25,830 nucleotides of DNA from Elusimicrobiota bacterium (lineage in GTDB: Bacteria > Elusimicrobiota > UBA8919): NCBI GenBank assembly GCA_003452965.1, contig DMMW01000032.1:7508-33337 (forward strand), read 5' to 3'. The notes under the pieces are model-generated. The model searched no databases and was not told the origin of the DNA. It saw nothing but the letters and a program-made list of their open reading frames with translations. Position 1 is the stretch's first letter. Each line of letters opens with the position of its first letter. A program made the position numbers and the translations under genes. Positions 8,337 through 15,142 of this stretch are shown here, one piece after another.

Positions 8337-8595
8337 CCCCATTAGAAAAAACCACCAATAAACAAACTGTATAATAGTCCCATTTTATTAAGAATTGTAG
8401 TTGCTTAACTTGTTAAGCGATTTTTTCGTTTTACAAAGCTTTTTTTCATTACAAAATATTACCACTTAAAAGATGAGAATATCGGCAACTACATTATGAT
8501 ACAGTATCAAAATCAGTGGCATATTATATCAAGTAAATAATAGTTTAATGCCACTGTTACGTAAACCGAGTATAGAATAATGTTCTCTAATGGGG
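8337..8595. repeat. 259-bp unit with 10-bp inverted ends filling the HAD-pdxB spacer
   Basis: CCCCATTAGA (8337-8346) and TCTAATGGGG (8586-8595) are exact complements; allowing one mismatch they extend to 13 bases. They enclose nearly the whole space between the HAD gene and pdxB. Inside are the MITE-like element at 8366-8505 and a second perfect inverted repeat, CAGTGGCAT (8514-8522) with ATGCCACTG (8548-8556), which brackets a minus-strand TATAAT (8523-8528). A related pair of ends occurs at 19435-19558. Confidence 0.6.
8366..8505. mobile_element. Second, diverged MITE-like element upstream of pdxB
   Basis: The ends ACTGTATAAT (8366-8375) and ATTATGATACAGT (8493-8505) are near complements. 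Inside, TGTAGTTGC (8396-8404) pairs perfectly with GCAACTACA (8485-8493), and a hairpin GCTTAAC-TT-GTTAAGC lies at 8403-8418. The layout copies that of 6906-7033, but the hairpin bases differ while pairing is kept. No coding capacity. Confidence 0.6.
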
Positions 8596-8598
8596 TTA

Positions 8599-9483
8599 CT
8601 ATTTCCAGGGTGGCGTTTCGGGTAAATAAGTATTAAACTCGGCTATTAGTTTCTTTTCATATTCACCTGCATACTTACCTTCAGTAAACTTTTTCAGCGA
8701 CTCTATATATAACCGTTCCCAAGAAGCATCTTCTTTACCAGGATTAATCGGATAAAAATGTACATTGTTTACATGTGCCGCTTTCATATCTCCGTTTGCA
8801 TCACCAATCATCAAAACTTTATCTTTATCATACCTGCCTTCTACTGCAATTGCAAGATGTTCTTTCTTTGTGCCCATCTCCTGCCCGGCGATCACTTTAA
8901 CATACTTGTCAATTCCATGTTCCTTCCATTCACGGACTAAAGCTTCGCCCGGTGTAGCCGAAACGACAATAATATCAGCTATCTTTGACATAGCTTCCAA
9001 ACTTTCTCTTACAAATGGAAACGGCGGTACCCCGCGTACAAATTTAGCAACTGTATTATTAACCTCTTTAGACCATTTCAAAGTTCTTGTAAGAACCGGA
9101 TCATTTGTTTCCTTAACTATTTTTTCCAGTGCAGGATTACCCAATTTAGTTTCTTTCTCTATCCACTTTCTCAGTGAATCAACTTTAGGCATCTCAACGC
9201 TGCGTTTTTTAACTTCTTCTCGCTCGCTTAAAAGGTCAAAAACCATAATCAGCGCGGGAAAGCGGTTGATACCGCGCCATTTGGAATACAGATTCACAAA
9301 CTCCGATGCTTCACGCGCATACTTGGAAACCGCCTGCAAATCCCATTCATTAATAATATTGGGAGTAAAACATTCCTTATGCTTAATCTCCATCGTATCA
9401 AATGCGCATCCGTCGGAATCAATACCAATTAAAAAATCCTTCTCTTTTTTAAAATCTCTAAGTGCTTGTGCCGGATCACTCAT
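8599..9483 (-). CDS. HAD-superfamily hydrolase (phosphatase), substrate unknown
   Basis: A 294-residue haloacid dehalogenase-type hydrolase, probably a cytosolic phosphatase using an Asp nucleophile and Mg2+. All four motifs are visible: I, GIDSDGCAFDT with D22 and D24; II, S175 in VVSATPGEA; III, the lysine pair K206-K207 in GTKKEHL; IV, GDANGD at 227-232 with D228 and D232. The roughly 120 residues between motifs I and II form a helical C1-type cap, larger than in small phosphoglycolate phosphatases. A strong site, AAGGAG, lies five bases before the ATG and is abutted by a perfect 13-bp hairpin (9493-9522). The gene lies downstream of the PPi-phosphofructokinase, so a sugar-phosphate substrate is plausible but not shown. 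Confidence 0.85.
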   Translation of the reverse strand: MSDPAQALRDFKKEKDFLIGIDSDGCAFDTMEIKHKECFTPNIINEWDLQAVSKYAREASEFVNLYSKWRGINRFPALIMVFDLLSEREEVKKRSVEMPKVDSLRKWIEKETKLGNPALEKIVKETNDPVLTRTLKWSKEVNNTVAKFVRGVPPFPFVRESLEAMSKIADIIVVSATPGEALVREWKEHGIDKYVKVIAGQEMGTKKEHLAIAVEGRYDKDKVLMIGDANGDMKAAHVNNVHFYPINPGKEDASWERLYIESLKKFTEGKYAGEYEKKLIAEFNTYLPETPPWK

Positions 9484-9492
9484 ATTTTCTCC

Positions 9493-9522
9493 TTAATTCA
9501 ACCGCTTCCGCGGTTGAATTAA
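9493..9522 (-). promoter_or_regulatory. Perfect hairpin in the leader of the HAD gene, touching the Shine-Dalgarno
   Basis: In the minus-strand transcript TTAATTCAACCGC pairs over all 13 bases with GCGGTTGAATTAA around a GGAA tetraloop (GNRA class). The last A's of the stem are the start of the AAGGAG ribosome site, and the ATG follows five bases later. No U-run follows on either strand, so it is not an intrinsic terminator. It could occlude or stabilise the initiation region. Confidence 0.65.
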
Positions 9523-9578
9523 CCCCGAAGCATATTTGTTCACGGAGTCCGTACCAACTGGAACGGACGAGTAAACAA

Positions 9579-9629
9579 CCCCCTGTGTTTAGTTATTTTT
9601 CGGTCGTTTTGAAAAAAAACTACAGGGGG
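9579..9629. repeat. Inverted repeat CCCCCTGT/ACAGGGGG
   Basis: CCCCCTGT (9579-9586) and ACAGGGGG (9622-9629) are exact complements with 35 bases between. Next to it, GTCCGT and ACGGAC (about 9548-9569) form a small hairpin. Both lie in the leader region of the HAD gene. Function unknown. Confidence 0.45.
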
Positions 9630-9704
9630 CAAATCCAGATTTTCGGATGACTATGCAAGGGGTCACGATACATTATGTCTTTTATAACCTCAAATTAACC
9701 ACCA

Positions 9705-9759
9705 GAGCCCAATGCGCCTTGTCTCGCCGTAGTTTTAACGTAGGCGGAGGTTTGGGCTC
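9705..9759. repeat. Hairpin just after the phosphofructokinase stop
   Basis: GAGCCCAA (9705-9712) and TTGGGCTC (9752-9759) pair exactly; CTCGCC (9724-9729) and GGCGGAG (9743-9749) add an inner stem with one bulge. It starts 9 bases past the stop of the upstream gene. It lacks a clear U-tract, so mRNA 3'-end protection or a weak terminator is possible. Confidence 0.5.
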
Positions 9760-9767
9760 GGCTTGCT

Positions 9768-11060
9768 TTATTTCCTAAATGTCTGTGGAATATATTCGGG
9801 ACACTTTTTATCGGCAAATATTTGTTTGAATTTGGCAAAACGCATCCTGCCGTCTATTAAAGGTATGCTTACCCAATCCTCGCCGATTAACGGCCTTGCA
9901 TACTTAACGAAATCGTCCGTAACATCAATTCTATTCTTAGTTAACCATTTATCAGGAAATGAACGTTCTGAATTAGCCACTTTCTCCAATCCTACCTTGT
10001 CATATTCAACATTATATATTAAACCGGGCTTCCTTAAAATTGTAGACATAAATCCATTACCGTCTTCAATTGCAATAAGAGCCGCTTTCTGTCCTAATCT
10101 GTACGCTTCGTCTAAATCTACATTGGATGCATAAACCATAGCGTGCCGCTGGTCTGTACCGGGCACCTGGCCGCGTGCCGAACCCCGTGCTTTTAAACCT
10201 TCTTTATTTAAATAATTTACCACTGCTTGTTCAACCGTGATTTTACTTGCACTAAACTGAGTATGCCCAAACGCATCTTTGCTTTCACCCAAATCGCCGA
10301 CAGGAAACCCTTCGCCTACTACAACTATTACCCGGCCGGTTTTCTTTAACTGATCGTTAACGTTATCTGCCAATTCCTTAATACCGATACCTGATTCTGT
10401 CATATAAATCTGTAATGGCAATTCTCTTTTGGTGTCAGCTAATCTCGCTGCTGCCGGAATAAAACCTATTTTTCTGCCCATCGCCTGAACTACTAAAACC
10501 GGATCTGCAGGCGAAGAACCTGCATTTTCTTCATTAGCGTTTTGTATATAGCAAGTCCAGAATTTTGCAACACTTCCGTATCCCGGCGTATGGTCAATAA
10601 GTTTAAACTCGGAGTCGCCGACATCATTATCTATTGTCTTAGGAACACCAACCGCAATTAAATCCAGCCCTTTTTCTTTTGCCAGAACGCTTACTTTATG
10701 CGCGGTATCCATTGAATCATTACCGCCGATATAAAAGAAATATCCTATATTCTGGGCTTTTAAAACATCTATAACTCGCTGTAAATCTTCCTGCTGGTCT
10801 TTTTTTAATTTATAACGACATGTTCCAATAGAACCCGCGGCAGGTGTATTTCTTAAAAGTGAAATTTCGCCTTCATCCTGCGCACTTAAATTAAGAAGCT
10901 CTTCTTTGAGAACGCCTTCTATCCCGTGATAACCCGCATAAATGGTCCCGAATTTATCCGGAAACATCTTACAGGTCTCAATTATCCCGCGCAAAGAATT
11001 ATTAATTACCGGTGATGGTCCGCCCGACTGTGCTATCAATACATTTTTCGCTTTCGCCAT
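9768..11060 (-). CDS. pfp: 6-phosphofructokinase, predicted pyrophosphate-dependent
   Basis: Phosphorylates fructose 6-phosphate to fructose 1,6-bisphosphate. The 430-residue length fits the long bacterial PPi-type clade. Donor-site residues point to pyrophosphate: GGNDS at 112-116 places D115 where ATP enzymes carry Gly104, and PKTIDND at 140-146 places K141 where ATP enzymes carry Gly124. D144 is the expected catalytic base; QAMGRKIGF at 192-200 and VGEGFP at 248-253 are sugar-phosphate-binding segments. Residue 114 is Asn where the canonical enzymes have the Mg-binding Asp103. AGGAGG lies four bases before the ATG. The PPi enzyme is reversible and could also serve gluconeogenesis. Family assignment is firm; the donor is inferred from two residues. 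Confidence 0.93.
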   Translation of the reverse strand: MAKAKNVLIAQSGGPSPVINNSLRGIIETCKMFPDKFGTIYAGYHGIEGVLKEELLNLSAQDEGEISLLRNTPAAGSIGTCRYKLKKDQQEDLQRVIDVLKAQNIGYFFYIGGNDSMDTAHKVSVLAKEKGLDLIAVGVPKTIDNDVGDSEFKLIDHTPGYGSVAKFWTCYIQNANEENAGSSPADPVLVVQAMGRKIGFIPAAARLADTKRELPLQIYMTESGIGIKELADNVNDQLKKTGRVIVVVGEGFPVGDLGESKDAFGHTQFSASKITVEQAVVNYLNKEGLKARGSARGQVPGTDQRHAMVYASNVDLDEAYRLGQKAALIAIEDGNGFMSTILRKPGLIYNVEYDKVGLEKVANSERSFPDKWLTKNRIDVTDDFVKYARPLIGEDWVSIPLIDGRMRFAKFKQIFADKKCPEYIPQTFRK

Positions 11061-11077
11061 ATTTCCTCCTGGAAAAT

Positions 11078-11319
11078 GATTACACAGATTACTTACACCG
11101 ATTACACAGATTAAATCAAAATAAAAAAATATTTTGTAACTTGACCGTCATTCCCGAAATTTGTTATCGGGAATCCAGTCTTCGCATTTATTGGATTCCC
11201 ATTTTCATGGGAATGACGAACTTTCTAAAACCGATCCTTCGTCCATGCTCAGGACAAATTTACGGTGATTTAAAGACATGCCCTAATCTGTGTAATCTCT
11301 TTTCATAATCTGTGTAATC
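11078..11319. repeat. Two-by-two inverted array of GATTACACAGATTA around a GTCATTCC repeat
   Basis: GATTACACAGATTA occurs at 11078-11091 and 11100-11113; its complement TAATCTGTGTAATC occurs at 11284-11297 and 11306-11319. Both pairs have the same 22-base period. Between them lies a GTCATTCC unit (11147-11218): GTCATTCCCG with CGGGAATCC, then GGATTCCC with GGGAATGACG. The whole spacer between the SDR gene and pfp is thus one large nested palindrome. Nothing else is seen in it. Confidence 0.8.
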
Positions 11320-11329
11320 GTCTCTCCAA

Positions 11330-12187
11330 TTACACGCCGCTATACGCAGAAAATCCGCCGTCAACAGGAACTACGATACCGGTAACAAAATTAGACGCGT
11401 CGGATAACAACCATATAATAGTCCCGAACAAATCTTCAGGAACGCCAAAACGTGACATCGGCGTATGTGCAATAATCGACTTGCCCCTTGGTGTCAATTC
11501 TCCTGTTTTCTGTTCGGTTAATAAAAATCTGTTTTGTTCGGTTAGGAAAAATCCGGGTGCAATCGCATTCACGCGGATATTAACCGGCGCCAAATGCATC
11601 GATGCCCACTGCGTAAAATTTGAAACCGCTGCTTTAGCTGCGGAATATGCCGGAATCTTTGTAAGCGGCCTGAACGCATTCATTGAAGAAACATTAAGCA
11701 TAACGCCGCCGCCGTTTTCTGCCATTTTAAGCCCGAAAACCTGAGTTGGTAATAATGTCCCTAAAAAATTGAGATTGAAAACAAACTGCGTTCCTTCCGG
11801 GGTAAGGTCAAAAAATGTCTTAAAGTTTTCTGTCTTATTTTTTAAATCTGCTACTGAAAGCTGTTCCTTGGAAGTAGTTGCCTTGGGACTGTTTCCGCCG
11901 GCGCCGTTAATTAAAATATTCGGCTGGCCGTATGCCTTTATAACCTGCTCACATGCCTGCTCAATACTTGCGCGTTCCAAAACATTGCAAACCACTGCGA
12001 TTGCTTCACCGTTATTTTTCTTAATATCGTTTACAACGCTTTCTGCCGCTTCCTTTTTTAAATCCAATACTGCTACCTTTACGCCGCATGCAGCCAAACC
12101 TTTCGCGATATCACCGCAAAGCACTCCTCCGCCACCGGTAACAACCGCAATTTTCCCTTTCAAATCAAATAAATTTTCCTTCGACAT
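11330..12187 (-). CDS. SDR-family oxidoreductase, D-mannonate oxidoreductase (fructuronate reductase)-like
   Basis: A 285-residue classical short-chain dehydrogenase. Seen: TGGGGVLCG at 17-25 (NAD(P) loop), NGAG at 94-97, active-site Ser at 167/168 in NVSSMNAF, Y181 and K185 in YSAAKAA, and a C-terminal GIVVPVDGGFSAYSGV. Length and sequence feel match the SDR-type D-mannonate oxidoreductases (Bacillus UxuB/YjmF kind), which reduce fructuronate to mannonate. The glucuronate isomerase at 22836-24269 supplies the preceding step, which supports this. The frame opens 15 bases upstream (12202), but GGAGGG lies seven bases before the ATG at 12187, so I use that. A promoter with an operator lies about 165 bases upstream. 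Another sugar-alcohol SDR is possible. Confidence 0.8.
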   Translation of the reverse strand: MSKENLFDLKGKIAVVTGGGGVLCGDIAKGLAACGVKVAVLDLKKEAAESVVNDIKKNNGEAIAVVCNVLERASIEQACEQVIKAYGQPNILINGAGGNSPKATTSKEQLSVADLKNKTENFKTFFDLTPEGTQFVFNLNFLGTLLPTQVFGLKMAENGGGVMLNVSSMNAFRPLTKIPAYSAAKAAVSNFTQWASMHLAPVNIRVNAIAPGFFLTEQNRFLLTEQKTGELTPRGKSIIAHTPMSRFGVPEDLFGTIIWLLSDASNFVTGIVVPVDGGFSAYSGV

Positions 12188-12550
12188 GCTAAAACCCTCC
12201 ATGATTACATTTTTAATAATGAAACTATTTAAAAGGTCTGTGGGGTGTCATTCCTGCGGAAGCAGGAATCTATACTCTCATAGGTATGGATTCCCGATAA
12301 AAAACATTCGGGAATGACAAACAGGTATTTTTAACAATTTCAATTTTTATAATTATAATAACTTGACAGTAATTTGTCAAGTTATCGGACTAAATTTAAA
12401 CGCGAATCTGTCTTCCCCCTAGTTTAACCCGCCTAAATATAATAGTCCGCCGGTTGGCGGATTGGCGGGCTACTCGCTCATTGACAGCCAAAAGGGGGAT
12501 TAAAAAAATTAGAATTGTTCCTTTTCTCCCCGGACACATTTTTCCCTTAT
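12188..12550. other. Regulatory and repeat-bearing space between the SIR2-like gene and the SDR gene
   Basis: No gene supported. From left to right: a GTCATTCC-type repeat (12247-12318; GTCATTCCTGC/GCAGGAATC, then GGATTCCCG/CGGGAATGAC) that would sit in the SDR leader; the promoter-operator at 12352-12385; a nested GC hairpin (CCCGCC 12428-12433 with GGCGGG 12464-12469; TCCGCC 12446-12451 with GGCGGA 12456-12461, loop GGTT); and an AT-rich tail after the SIR2-like stop. Confidence 0.7.
12352..12385 (-). promoter_or_regulatory. Consensus sigma70 promoter with overlapping operator, driving the SDR gene
   Basis: On the minus strand TTGACA (12375-12380) and TATAAT (12352-12357) match both consensus hexamers exactly with a 17-base spacer. 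A perfect inverted repeat, ATAACTTGACA (12358-12368) and TGTCAAGTTAT (12375-12385), covers the -35 and fills the spacer up to the -10. A dimeric repressor bound there would block RNA polymerase. The regulator is not in the window in recognisable form. Expected start near 12345, leader about 155 bases. Confidence 0.8.
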
Positions 12551-13570
12551 TTATTGAAAATAATTTTCTCTTATATCCTTCCATATCTGAGTATCCGACT
12601 GATCAGGTGGAAAAATATCTTTCAAAGTATAAGAATAATAATTATAAATTCCAGATAAAATATTTTTGCAGTAATTTGTTGGGTTTGGCGTATGTAATGA
12701 GAGTTTAAATTGTTTAAAACTTTCTGGATTTATAATAAATAATTTTAATCCATGATTTACTACTGAATCTCTAATTATGGTGTTTATATGTTCATCCTTA
12801 AAACCATATCCTATTACTAATAACCTCATATCATCTTGTGATAAAATATTTTTGAATATTTCGTAATACCAAGATAATAGCGGCTCATTATCGATTTGTC
12901 TTTCTTTATCCAAACCGATTACTAATAAAGGTTTTCCGGATGATCCTCTCCAATTAATTGAACCATGTAATTTAATATAGTAAAAATTTGTTCCTGAATT
13001 AAATTCTTTATCTTTAATATTTTGAAGTTCTGTTTCATTAGGTAATTGCCAATAATCTTTTCCATCCAAAAGTTGATTTGAACGGAAATTACTACCTGCA
13101 TCAAAAAAATCTGTACGATTTGGAATTCCGGGAATATAAAACCTTTCGCCATTTATATATTTTCTTTCCAAATAAATATCCTGATTTAAAGTAAAAATAA
13201 ATCCTTTTTGCTGTTTACTGCCATTAAATTTATTTATTAACTCATCAACTTTATAATGATTAACTGGAAAAGGTGAATCTGTTCTAAATATCCAGTTCCT
13301 TAAAATATTATCCATATCGTTATAAGCTTTTTCAATTGACTTAGTAAAGACATTTTTTTCTTCTAGTTTATAATAATTATTTTTCATAACTTCATAATAA
13401 GCAGATTCAAAATCGAAAGTATTCATCAAGTGTTTTCTTAATGAATTATATGTCTGAAGTTCCTTATTATTAAATATTTTTTCCCACATTTTATCAGCAA
13501 GAAATCCACCAAAGTTACGTGTAAATCCAGCACCAGTTAATAAAATATGCTTTTTAGATTTAAAATTCAT
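12551..13570 (-). CDS. SIR2-like domain protein (possible NADase, defence-type)
   Basis: A 339-residue protein of the SIR2-like family common in prokaryotic defence loci. Seen: the nucleotide loop LLTGAGFTRNFGG at 10-22, FTLNQD with N129 and D131, the catalytic-type His at 202 in IKLHGSINW, and VIGYGFKDEHIN at 252-263 followed by FIINPE. These keep the residues needed for NAD cleavage. No zinc-binding cysteines of true deacetylase sirtuins are present, so NAD hydrolysis is the more likely activity (inference). It starts 6 bases after the TPR gene, so the two are probably one operon. No Shine-Dalgarno is visible, suggesting coupled translation. Base composition is lower in G+C than that of the metabolic genes, consistent with transfer. 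No C-terminal effector domain is recognised. Confidence 0.78.
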   Translation of the reverse strand: MNFKSKKHILLTGAGFTRNFGGFLADKMWEKIFNNKELQTYNSLRKHLMNTFDFESAYYEVMKNNYYKLEEKNVFTKSIEKAYNDMDNILRNWIFRTDSPFPVNHYKVDELINKFNGSKQQKGFIFTLNQDIYLERKYINGERFYIPGIPNRTDFFDAGSNFRSNQLLDGKDYWQLPNETELQNIKDKEFNSGTNFYYIKLHGSINWRGSSGKPLLVIGLDKERQIDNEPLLSWYYEIFKNILSQDDMRLLVIGYGFKDEHINTIIRDSVVNHGLKLFIINPESFKQFKLSLHTPNPTNYCKNILSGIYNYYSYTLKDIFPPDQSDTQIWKDIRENYFQ

Positions 13571-13576
13571 GTTATT

Positions 13577-14038
13577 TTAATAATCAATGTCAAAAAATTC
13601 TTTTAATGTTTTTCTTGCTTCTTGACTTCTCAAATCAACTGCTTTTTTTAAATCTTTTATTGCTCTATCTCTATCACCTTTTTTACTATATATAATCCCT
13701 CGGTTGTAGTAGGCATACACATAAGAATCTGGAATAAACGATGGCGTGGGTTGAATAGTTTTCAAATTAAATTCTATTGCTTTTGTGTAATTCTCAATCG
13801 CACTATCATATTCACTTTTTCTATCATATGCAAGTCCTCGAGCATAGTAAGCTTCTGTGTTTTTTGGATATAATTCTATTGCTTTATTACAATCTTTTAT
13901 GGCTTCATCGTATAACTTTATATCCATATAAACAAATGCACGCTCACAATAAATAAAAGGAAGAGAACATCCACTGTCTTTCAAATCTTTATCTTCTGGG
14001 AATAGAACTCGAGTAACAGGTAAAAAATCCGCAGGCAT
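13577..14038 (-). CDS. TPR-repeat protein, possibly N-terminally truncated
   Basis: A 153-residue protein with about three tetratricopeptide repeats: CERAFVYMDIKLYDEAIKDC, then YYARGLAYDRKSEYDSAIEN, then YYNRGIIYSKKGDRDRAIKD. TPRs are protein-interaction scaffolds; here the likely partner is the SIR2-like protein encoded 6 bases downstream. No signal peptide. The start is doubtful: the sequence before the ATG is pyrimidine-rich with no ribosome site, and the GGGGACG repeat ends only 14 bases upstream. Residues 1-25 do not look like TPR. The gene may be the remnant of a longer TPR protein cut by the repeat, or an internal Met near residue 38 may be used. Confidence 0.7.
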   Translation of the reverse strand: MPADFLPVTRVLFPEDKDLKDSGCSLPFIYCERAFVYMDIKLYDEAIKDCNKAIELYPKNTEAYYARGLAYDRKSEYDSAIENYTKAIEFNLKTIQPTPSFIPDSYVYAYYNRGIIYSKKGDRDRAIKDLKKAVDLRSQEARKTLKEFFDIDY

Positions 14039-14052
14039 AGAGGCAAGGCATA

Positions 14053-14171
14053 GGGGACGTTGTTAGATAGTTAGTTTATACTTTTGTCCCTTGTTATTTT
14101 TTCACTTTCCCAAAAATGACACCTAAATTTTAGGAGACATCTGTAGTTACTCAATAATTAGAACCGTCCCC
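14053..14171. repeat. GGGGACG-family repeat, copy A (119 bp)
   Basis: It begins GGGGACGTTGTTAGATAGTT and ends AATTAGAACCGTCCCC, so the outer bases form an inverted repeat. An internal near-palindrome around CCTAAATTTTAGG (about 14121-14142) can form a hairpin. It differs from copy B at three positions only. It lies between the nuclease-like gene and the TPR gene. Confidence 0.9.
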
Positions 14172-14225
14172 TTTATATTTGCTCTTAACTTTTTATTGTA
14201 GTATATCCCCTTGTCTTACTTTTTT

Positions 14226-14984
14226 TTATTTTTCATTCTTAACCATTTCATTATACTTATGTCTAGCTTTTTCCTTTAATACATTCAATATATTATTTAC
14301 TTCTTCTGCATCAGGATTACCAGTTATAGGACGATTGAGTGTTTCAAAAATAAACTGACCGTTTTTATAATTAAATACTACGAGACCTATATTTGATGAC
14401 ATAGCAATACCTTCTATCCTATCGATATCATCACTTTCTGGTAATACAAGCCATGTTCTATGGGCAAAGAGTTTATACGCCATCGCTTGCCCGAGTGCCT
14501 CAACAGGAGAATAATTATTACCTTTTACTTCAACAGCAACAATTTCGAGAGGCGGTTGATAGATTGCATCGGAACTTACCCTTATTGCACCCATAATATC
14601 AGGTGTTCCCCACTTTTTTCCAAAAATTGCACCTCCAATAACAATTGCATGGGTAAACTCACTTCTTCCAAGTAAATATTCTTTTACAGGTTCATATACT
14701 GATTCTTCTTTAAAAGCATCTGAGTATTTATCAGATGTTTCATTTTCTTTTTCCGAAACATAATTCAGATTTTTTTTGAGTATAAAAAGTCCTCTTTGTG
14801 GTCTTGCAATTGAATCTGGCATTTCATTTGGCATATTGTATGTACTACCATTTATTGTATTAAGATTATCACCTGTTTCTTCGGCAATTTTATCAACAAG
14901 AAGAGAAAAACGTAAGCCTGCTTTATATTCGGGTCGTCCTAGTATTTCAATAGCTTTTTTTCTTATTTCATTTAATTTTGACAT
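14226..14984 (-). CDS. Winged-helix plus PD-(D/E)XK nuclease-like protein
   Basis: A 252-residue protein that I do not recognise as a named family. Residues 1-70 look like a winged-helix domain (helices, then RPQRGLFILKK as a wing). From about 90 a PD-(D/E)XK core is visible: E98 or a neighbouring Glu in helix 1, WGTPD with D129, VAVEVKG with E152 and K154, and a following helix EALGQAMAYKLF with Q166. This is the arrangement of restriction-endonuclease-like folds, so DNA cleavage or recognition is likely. AGGAGG lies five bases before the ATG. It stands alone between repeat copies A and B in the accessory island. It may be a solitary restriction-type enzyme or a remnant; no methyltransferase accompanies it. 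Confidence 0.72.
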   Translation of the reverse strand: MSKLNEIRKKAIEILGRPEYKAGLRFSLLVDKIAEETGDNLNTINGSTYNMPNEMPDSIARPQRGLFILKKNLNYVSEKENETSDKYSDAFKEESVYEPVKEYLLGRSEFTHAIVIGGAIFGKKWGTPDIMGAIRVSSDAIYQPPLEIVAVEVKGNNYSPVEALGQAMAYKLFAHRTWLVLPESDDIDRIEGIAMSSNIGLVVFNYKNGQFIFETLNRPITGNPDAEEVNNILNVLKEKARHKYNEMVKNEK

Positions 14985-15020
14985 TTGCTCCTCCTATTCA
15001 CTGCTATCGTTACCGTTATA

Positions 15021-15139
15021 GGGGACGTTGTTAGATAGTTAGTTTATACTTTTATCCCTTGTTATTTTTTCACTTTCCCAAAAATGACACCTAAATTTTA
15101 GGAGACAGCTGTAGTTGCTCAATAATTAGAACCGTCCCC
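15021..15139. repeat. GGGGACG-family repeat, copy B (119 bp)
   Basis: Same length and ends as copy A with three substitutions. Read with the genes, it begins three bases after the Fic stop codon and ends 36 bases before the ATG of the nuclease-like gene, so it fills the space between them almost entirely. Confidence 0.9.
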
Positions 15140-15142
15140 TTT

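Noticed and set aside
8765..9496. 243-residue plus-strand frame
   Set aside because: It lies wholly antisense to the HAD hydrolase, whose four motifs and ribosome site are clear.
9493..9522. Intrinsic terminator
   Set aside because: No U-tract on either strand and the stem runs into the Shine-Dalgarno of the next gene.
11769..12317. 182-residue plus-strand frame
   Set aside because: Antisense shadow of the SDR gene, ending inside a GTCATTCC repeat.
12396..12584. 62-residue minus-strand frame overlapping the end of the SIR2-like gene
   Set aside because: Overlaps the SIR2-like 3' end in another frame, runs through the nested GC hairpin, and shows no domain or good ribosome site.
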